A stretch of DNA of 64,000 nucleotides from Ottelia alismoides (Eukaryota > Streptophyta > Magnoliopsida > Alismatales > Hydrocharitaceae): NCBI GenBank assembly GCA_037367405.1, contig JAZKJV010003270.1:248001-312000 (forward strand). The letters run 5' to 3'. A program made the translations under genes and the position numbers. Shown one piece after another: positions 58,573 to 64,000 of the stretch (positions are counted from its first letter, which is position 1; each line of letters starts with the position of its first letter). The notes under the pieces are model-generated. The model worked only from the letters and a program-made list of their open reading frames with translations, ran no database searches and was not told the DNA's origin.

Positions 58573-59787
58573 CTGTCCCTGCGGCTATGGGGGGACGTTA
58601 GAACCTGCAGCACTGAAGGTTGGTCGTGGTGGAGGACGTTGAAAACCTCGACCCCCACGGCAGGAAACTGATCCATGTGACTGTGCAGATGAGAAGGTTG
58701 GTCGTATACTTGGTGGGTGGCCACCTTAGCTGCTGACAAGTAAAGGACACTTGGCCTTGAAATGGCCCGGCTGTTAGCAGTGGAAACATCTGCGATCTCC
58801 TGGCTGAGAGAAGGAGCCTCCTGAGACAAGGCTAGCACCTCCTGTCTTGCGGCTCTGCGAGTGTGTAGAAGAGCGGAAGGAAGTAGTACCACAACTCGCC
58901 AAGCCCTGCCCTAAAGTAGGTGTAGGGGCAAATCTGCCAACGGTAGGAGTGGTAGCCATTGGGTGGAAACGACGCTCTCTACGAGCTCTATAGAAATCTC
59001 GATGAGCAGATCTCTCGGGCTGAGGTGGTTGGAAATGTAATGGACTCCCCTGAAGCCGACTCTGAGTTGTCTCCATCTTGGTAGCTTTAGCGGCTACCTC
59101 CTTGATGGAAGTGAAATCTAATGCAGATAGCTGGTGTTGCATATCATCACGCAGTCCCCGGATAAACTTCTGTAAATTCTCCTCGGGAAAAGTAATAGTC
59201 GCCGGTGAGTGGTGGGAGAGTTCAGTGTAACGAACGAGGTACTCTTAGGCCGTCATTGACCCCTGCTTCCGCTCAGCAAATAACCTCCTCTGATCCTCAA
59301 CCCAGTGATCAGGATAGAACTGACTACGTAACTCATCAAGAAAAATTTCCCATGTTATGGAATCCTCCAGATGTTCCTTGGTGGCAAACCACCAACGCTC
59401 AGCATAACCTGCTAGTGAAAAATCCACAAATGTAAGCCAAGACTCTTCAGGAGCATAAATCATCTTCAACACTTTAGATACGTGATCCAGCCATAGCTCA
59501 GCCTCATCTGGCGTGTCGGTGCCAAAGAATTGTGGCACCTTAGATCTCTGATATGCTGCGTAGGTCGTCTGATGTTTTTGCAGTGTCTCTAGGTCATCTG
59601 ATCCTTCCGGGTCCAAAGACACCGAAGGGTGAACACTGCCTCCCTCCTCACGAGAGGGCTCGTACGAGGAATCATTCTGCTGAAGGATTCTTTGCTCCAA
59701 TACCTCCTGACGTTGTTGTATACACTGTACGGCCTGAACTAACAAGGCCAACTGCTGCGCAATATCAAGGTCAACACGAGGCGGCAT
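58573..59787 (-). pseudogene. gag: gag of element E with zinc knuckle and stops
   Basis: The ATG at 59787 (MPPRVDL) is the first ATG in frame and fits the family start; a slightly longer frame upstream would need a non-ATG start. The gag domain covers about residues 85-190: FFGTDTPDEAELWLDHV, LSLAGYAERWW-like sequence and FLDELRSQFYPDHW. A TAA at 59245 interrupts it where related proteins read Gln. The C-terminal part has Arg/Pro-rich sequence and a zinc knuckle CFHC-x4-HFKAKC near 58785-58745. That knuckle is broken by TAA at 58774 and followed by TAA at 58726. Gag runs on in the same frame into protease. Confidence 0.92.
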
Positions 59788-59966
59788 GATTCCCTGCAAG
59801 AATCATTATATTAAAAATTATTTTCATGGTTAGAGAGACAACGGACACTTCAAACAGAACTTGAATTATTCTCCTTACTGATGACAAGGTCCGAAGACTC
59901 TGTCGCTATTTTTATATTTCAAATCCCGTTGATAATCTAATATGCAAAGATAGAATGGAGTATCGG

Positions 59967-59978
59967 GCTCGGATACCA
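59967..59978 (-). other. Primer-binding site of element E (tRNA-Met type)
   Basis: The minus strand TGGTATCCGAGC differs by one base from TGGTATCAGAGC, the complement of the initiator tRNA-Met 3' end. It is two bases from the 5' LTR. About 180 bases of leader separate it from the gag ATG. Confidence 0.88.
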
Positions 59979-59980
59979 TC

Positions 59981-62900
59981 TGTGACGCCCCACCCCTCCG
60001 GCTACCGAAACCGACGGAACGGGAGCGTCGGACCTACGGTCCAATTACGCCCATGATCTATAATACTCAACAAATCGTCTTATGCACAATAGATTAACAT
60101 TTGAAATATAAATAACAATGGGAGAATAGCATAAAATGGAAAGAAAAATGCAACATCCATTCGCATTAATACCCATCAAGTCCATGTCCATGATATGAGA
60201 TACATCAGAAAATCTCAAACTTTGCAGAAAAACTCTCCACATATCTCACTAAAAAGTCTCTCGGTAATAACATAAAATAAAGCGGAAGTAAGTAAATTAC
60301 TCTAAGCAGGAGCGCCCTGTCTGATGCAAATATGACGAAAAGAAGTCTGATCTCCTCAAAAGAGCGCTACTATGGCGGTTGTTGCTCAGGTACACCTGTT
60401 GGGTTCACACGAGAGTAATGTTATGAGCAATTGCCCAATAACGAGACAAATATTATAACGACTAAGGTAGGGGTAAGAAAAGAATGTATACCCAACTTTA
60501 TTTAATGGAATATGCATGTATTGAAATAATTCAGAAAGAACGCCAAGTCATTTAAAATCACATTCAATCACATTGATTTTATAAAAAAAATAATCGTTTA
60601 AGTTCTACCACAATGATCATTGATATTTTGACAAGTTGGTTAGAGTCCATAATGATATACAATATCTGGCATCCGATCATAAATTATTTATCCTTTCTCT
60701 TATTATTTTAGCACACGCAAGTACGCGACTCGCAGGCCTCCGCTACGCGGGAACTTGTTTGTCATCTTGGATAAACCTCCAAGTATCTGTGTCCAACTAG
60801 AACAAGAAAAAGTCTAAACTCCAAATTTTCCAACTTTAAACCATATCCCGGAACACCTCTCACAATAATGATACTCAAAGTAAAATTAGATGCGGCCACA
60901 TATAATTTTAAATCGAGTATTAAAATCATGTATAAGTGAGAAACCAAAAACTCCAACTGCGCCAGCTACCAACTCCGTCGAGCGACTCCGGATACTTCCG
61001 GGCTGCTAGGTGCAACGCATCACCCAACTCGTCCGTTGGGGTCGCGGCCTTCATGGCATCTACCTGGGATTTGAAGGGTGCATACCATTCATTCTGGTAC
61101 CTAACTCCATCTAGATGTATCAATGTGAAATCTGACTACCCGGAATGATAATGCTACAACCAAGAGCGAGTTACGAACCCATTGGGTATTTGAATTATTT
61201 GAGCTAGTACTTCTGGTATATGAACATGACTCAAATGTGACTTTATTGCATTAGTAGCATATATATGTTATTAGTTGGATCATTTTTACTCTACGCCCAA
61301 TTCAGAGGCATCAACTCCTTAAGAGGAACTTAAGTATCTCTAGATCACATGGAAACATATGTAAATGAACTTAGTATTGTGATATTAAGAGGGTACTTGC
61401 AAATCTCGTAATAAGATAAGTTTTTATTTATCAATTCACGAAAATAAAATAAAATAATCATAAAATGGATAATCTCTCTTTCTGGGGGTTAATAAAATGA
61501 TCCTTCAATATACTTCGATCATACATAGATCTTTTCGAATTACAAGATTTTTACATGTATTCGTATTAACACGAATCAACAGTAATCAACTCGTATTCAA
61601 TATATTGCAATGAGAAGGAGGCAAGCACATGCGGTTTTGCATCACATTTCTACTATTTAGTAAGAGAATCAATTTAAATGTGTAAAGCATTATGAAGTTG
61701 AAATCAAGAGATAGTATACGTATTCCTTAGATTAGTTATGTTAGAAAGGCAAAATAATAGACGTGCCATGTGATCATTCTTTCCCATTGATAGTTTAATG
61801 AATGTTATACGTAGACTAACATCTTTAAATTCCATTGAAGTGCATTTTTCCCTTACAGTAATTCTGAAATTACAATAACAATTTCCAGCATTAATAATAT
61901 CAAATAACATTAACCATTGAAAGTAATTAAATTTATCATTTATTTAGAGATGGAAGAAAAACGTATATAAGGGACATGGTAACTGTGAAAGCATGGAGAA
62001 GTCTCAGCCATAGATAAAATGTTTTACACCATGAAGTATGTGGAACGCTATCACATAATTGGGTTTTTGTAATGTGGTTTCTAATATAAACATTAATAAC
62101 AATTTTCCATATATGTATTCTTTCATAACGGCATATAGTCCGTTATATCTCGAATCCATCACAATGCGTAAAATAACTTTTCGAATTCCATTACCCATAA
62201 CGCATGTGTCTTAATTTCAACGCAAATACTTCGAACTCAATTTCCTCACCAAAATTTCATTATTTCAATTTAATTCATAATCTCTCATACCACATGTTGT
62301 GCTATCATGGTATATGTTTATATTTCCTATGGTGATGTATCAATATGATAAAGTTCGATGCAGAAACCTCAGGATCATGTTGTATATGTTTGATTGATCT
62401 ATGGTTTAACAAACTTCTCTTTTAATCTATGGGAACATCATTGTCTACAATGAAATGTTAATACTCTCACGCTAACATCTACAAAAGAAAACGAATAACA
62501 CAGATAATCAATGTGTGCAACAGCAAGAGATCAAGGGGGAACTTGTTCATTCATATGGAGCAGATATATTCCAAGATCATCAAAACTATCTCAACCGATT
62601 TAAGAAAATGATTTGAATGAAAATATGTATCCATGAAAAGACGCTATCAAAGGACCATTGTAATCATATTAAACCAACAATGAGGGAAAGGGGCGTCATT
62701 ACTAGAGTATGAATCACACAATAAGAATAACAAAGGCTCCAAGGATGTTCAAGCAAATGAGAACAAAAGATGTGGAAATCAACAGCAAGAGGGAGGTATT
62801 CATCGTTACCTCCGAGGATGTTCCCTCGGGATCTCCTCTCACACGGAATGGTATTTCCGTCGCTCGATCGCAGTGCGGAGGCGTGCACCACGGTGACCTT

Positions 62901-63298
62901 GAGCTTTCCTACGTGATGGGGTTGCGGATCTTCGATCGGAGCTCCTTCTCCGACGTCAACGGCGGCCCTCCGATGACTATACTGACCAAGATGGTGGTGC
63001 TCCAATGAGAGGGAAGGATGGTGGTGGCTAGGGCTTTTAGAGAGCAGCCTACCATCTCCTATTTATAGAAGGAGAGGTGAATTTGGATCTTGATTCGGAT
63101 CCGGTTCGGACCCATATATGGGTCCCGACTATGATTCTTAAAACAACGATAACTTGAGCTAGGAATATCGGAATTAGGTGTTCTTGGGCTCGTTGGAAAG
63201 ATCTCGACGAGATCTACGTAATGGTGTGATTATGTGAATATTTTGGATGTCAAAAATACTCCAGATTTCTGAAAAAAATGAAAATTCGAGGTTTCACA
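59981..63298 (-). repeat. 5' LTR of element E
   Basis: Same sequence as 51687-55003 with scattered differences (for example ACGGAACGGG here, ACAGAACGGG there). It directly adjoins the primer site on one side and TCTCA on the other. It contains the TATA box at 63060 and AGATCTCGACGAGATCT at 63199-63215. Confidence 0.95.
63060..63067 (-). promoter_or_regulatory. TATA box in the 5' LTR of element E
   Basis: TATAAATA on the minus strand, identical in context to 54764-54771. Transcription from here would cover the whole element. Confidence 0.8.
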
Positions 63299-63303
63299 TC
63301 TCA
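63299..63303. repeat. Target-site duplication of element E, right copy
   Basis: TCTCA, identical to 51682-51686. Confidence 0.95.
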
Positions 63304-64000
63304 TTCCCACCTATCTGTACATCCACATCCTCCACTTCCTTGCGGATAAAGAACAATTGGCCCCTTGGTCCCTTGATGTAGTACGGGGAAGGAACCTCCA
63401 TCATTGACTTGCCGAATGTGGGCACCATATTATGTGCAAGGAAGGAATGTGTGGCCCCTGAATCGAACAATGCATGTAAAGAAATCCCATGGGCTAAAAT
63501 CATACCTCTCACGACCGATCGAGATGAATGAGCTTGCTCCTGTGTCACTGCATTCAGCTGCACTCATGGCAGGGCGCTAGATCCCACGACATTGACGATC
63601 TGCTGTAGTGCTCGCTGGAAGTCACGACCACCTCGGCGGGATCCTGATCTCTGAAACTTGAAAGAAGACCCAGTTGGTCTTCCTCTCTGCTGCTAATGCG
63701 CACCTGAGCTACTGGCACGTAAAGGGCATTGGGACTTGAAGTGGCTCGACTGTCTACAAAGGTAACAAGTACGAGTGTCTGCCTGTGACAAGTTCCCACA
63801 AGAAGTGGAACTACCGCCCCCATGTACATGGCTCTGTATCTATGTAGGGGGGCGAGAAGGAACTTAAGTGCATCCCTCTGTGTCTATGTAGGGGGGCGAG
63901 AAGAAACTGAACTGTTTGCCTGTGACAAGTTCCCACCAGAAGTGGAACTACCGCCCCCAAGTCCATGGCTCCGTATCTATGTTGGGGGGCGAGAAGAAAC
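63304..64000 (-). pseudogene. gag: gag C-terminus and protease N-terminus of element F
   Basis: The minus-strand frame carries a zinc knuckle CYLCRQSSHFKSQC (about 63770-63729), an Arg/Gly-rich segment with a TAA or TAG, then QLNAVTQEQAHSSRSVVRGM and the protease active site DSGATHSF near 63460. It stops at E's insertion after VQIGGNEM. At the Gln codon in VTQEQ and the one in GPRGQLF, F keeps CAG and CAA, while E has stops at the equivalent codons 58555 and 58372. The part beyond 63781 is duplicated in tandem, which must disturb gag. Confidence 0.85.
63781..64000. repeat. Tandem duplication in element F gag, running off the window
   Basis: The block starting GCCTGTGACAAGTTCCCAC occurs at 63781 and again at 63918 (period 137). 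A sub-unit CTATGTAGGGGGGCGAGAAG occurs near 63840, 63885 and, with one change, 63977. The array continues past the window end. Confidence 0.88.

Larger units (their letters stand above)
51687..63298 (-). mobile_element. Element E: complete Tekay/Del-like chromovirus nested in element F
   Basis: Full structure on the minus strand: 5' LTR (59981-63298), primer site (59967-59978), one gag-pol frame (59787-55120), a short 3' region and the 3' LTR (51687-55003). The LTRs are 3,318 and 3,317 bp, differ only by scattered substitutions and short indels, and have ends TGTGA...TCACA. A perfect TCTCA target duplication flanks the element. It is the youngest insertion in the stack by nesting order. Nine in-frame stops block the polyprotein; the frame itself is otherwise continuous. 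Confidence 0.95.
45955..64000 (-). mobile_element. Element F: Tekay/Del-like chromovirus, interrupted by element E
   Basis: 3' LTR at 45955-48319, pol at 48445-51686, then element E, then protease and gag at 63304 to the right edge. The protease reading continues across E: the family motif VQIGG-x-x-M lies at 63304-63330 and the following PTFILLI-type strand at 51686. The 5' LTR lies outside the window. F is inserted in element D's gag after AAGGA. It has stops, a frameshift and lost catalytic residues. Confidence 0.88.

Overview
The window is repeat-dense nuclear DNA from a flowering plant. The evidence is long LTR retrotransposons of three plant lineages: Athila-like Ty3/Gypsy elements with tRNA-Asp primer sites, Tekay/Del-like Ty3/Gypsy chromoviruses, and Ty1/Copia elements. 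A/T-rich non-coding leaders, nested insertions and dense C-to-T decay fit this. I see no single-copy host gene, rRNA gene, tRNA gene or CRISPR array. The species cannot be named from this sequence. All boundaries and homologies were read by eye.

Layout. 1-7828: element A, an old minus-strand Athila-like element (protease relic, tRNA-Asp primer site at 4246-4263, 5' LTR at 4266-7828). 7829-8083: short spacer. 8084-23975: element B, a nearly complete plus-strand Athila-like element (3.6 kb 5' LTR, primer site, gag, protease, RT, RNase H, integrase, hairpin-rich 3' region, polypurine tract, truncated 3' LTR). 23976-26692: a diverged minus-strand LTR-like block (X). 26694-26927: a minus-strand gypsy protease relic.

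From 26928 to the right edge is a nested stack, each insertion interrupting the previous one. Copia-1 (plus, from 26928) is cut in its RT at 33940 by Copia-2 (minus, from 33941). Copia-2 is cut at 38211 by Athila-like element D (plus, from 38212). D is cut in gag at 45954 by chromovirus F (minus, from 45955). F is cut in its protease by chromovirus E (minus, 51687-63298), which is complete and flanked by a perfect 5-bp target duplication TCTCA. D's 5' LTR also carries a solo-like copia LTR (39721-42354). F resumes at 63304 and leaves the window.

Nothing here looks capable of autonomous transposition. Stops in B fall almost wholly where a C-to-T change in a CGA, CAG or CAA codon would create them. 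E is one uninterrupted gag-pol frame of 1,556 codons with nine stops. E and F show the sense codon in one copy and the stop in the other at the same site. Apart from this decay, the most unusual signals are non-coding: an array of short palindromes with a three-base NNG centre in the copia LTRs, hairpins capped by polypurine-like G runs in B, a perfect 30-bp palindrome centred on a G-box in D's LTR, and a G-box cluster in B's LTR.
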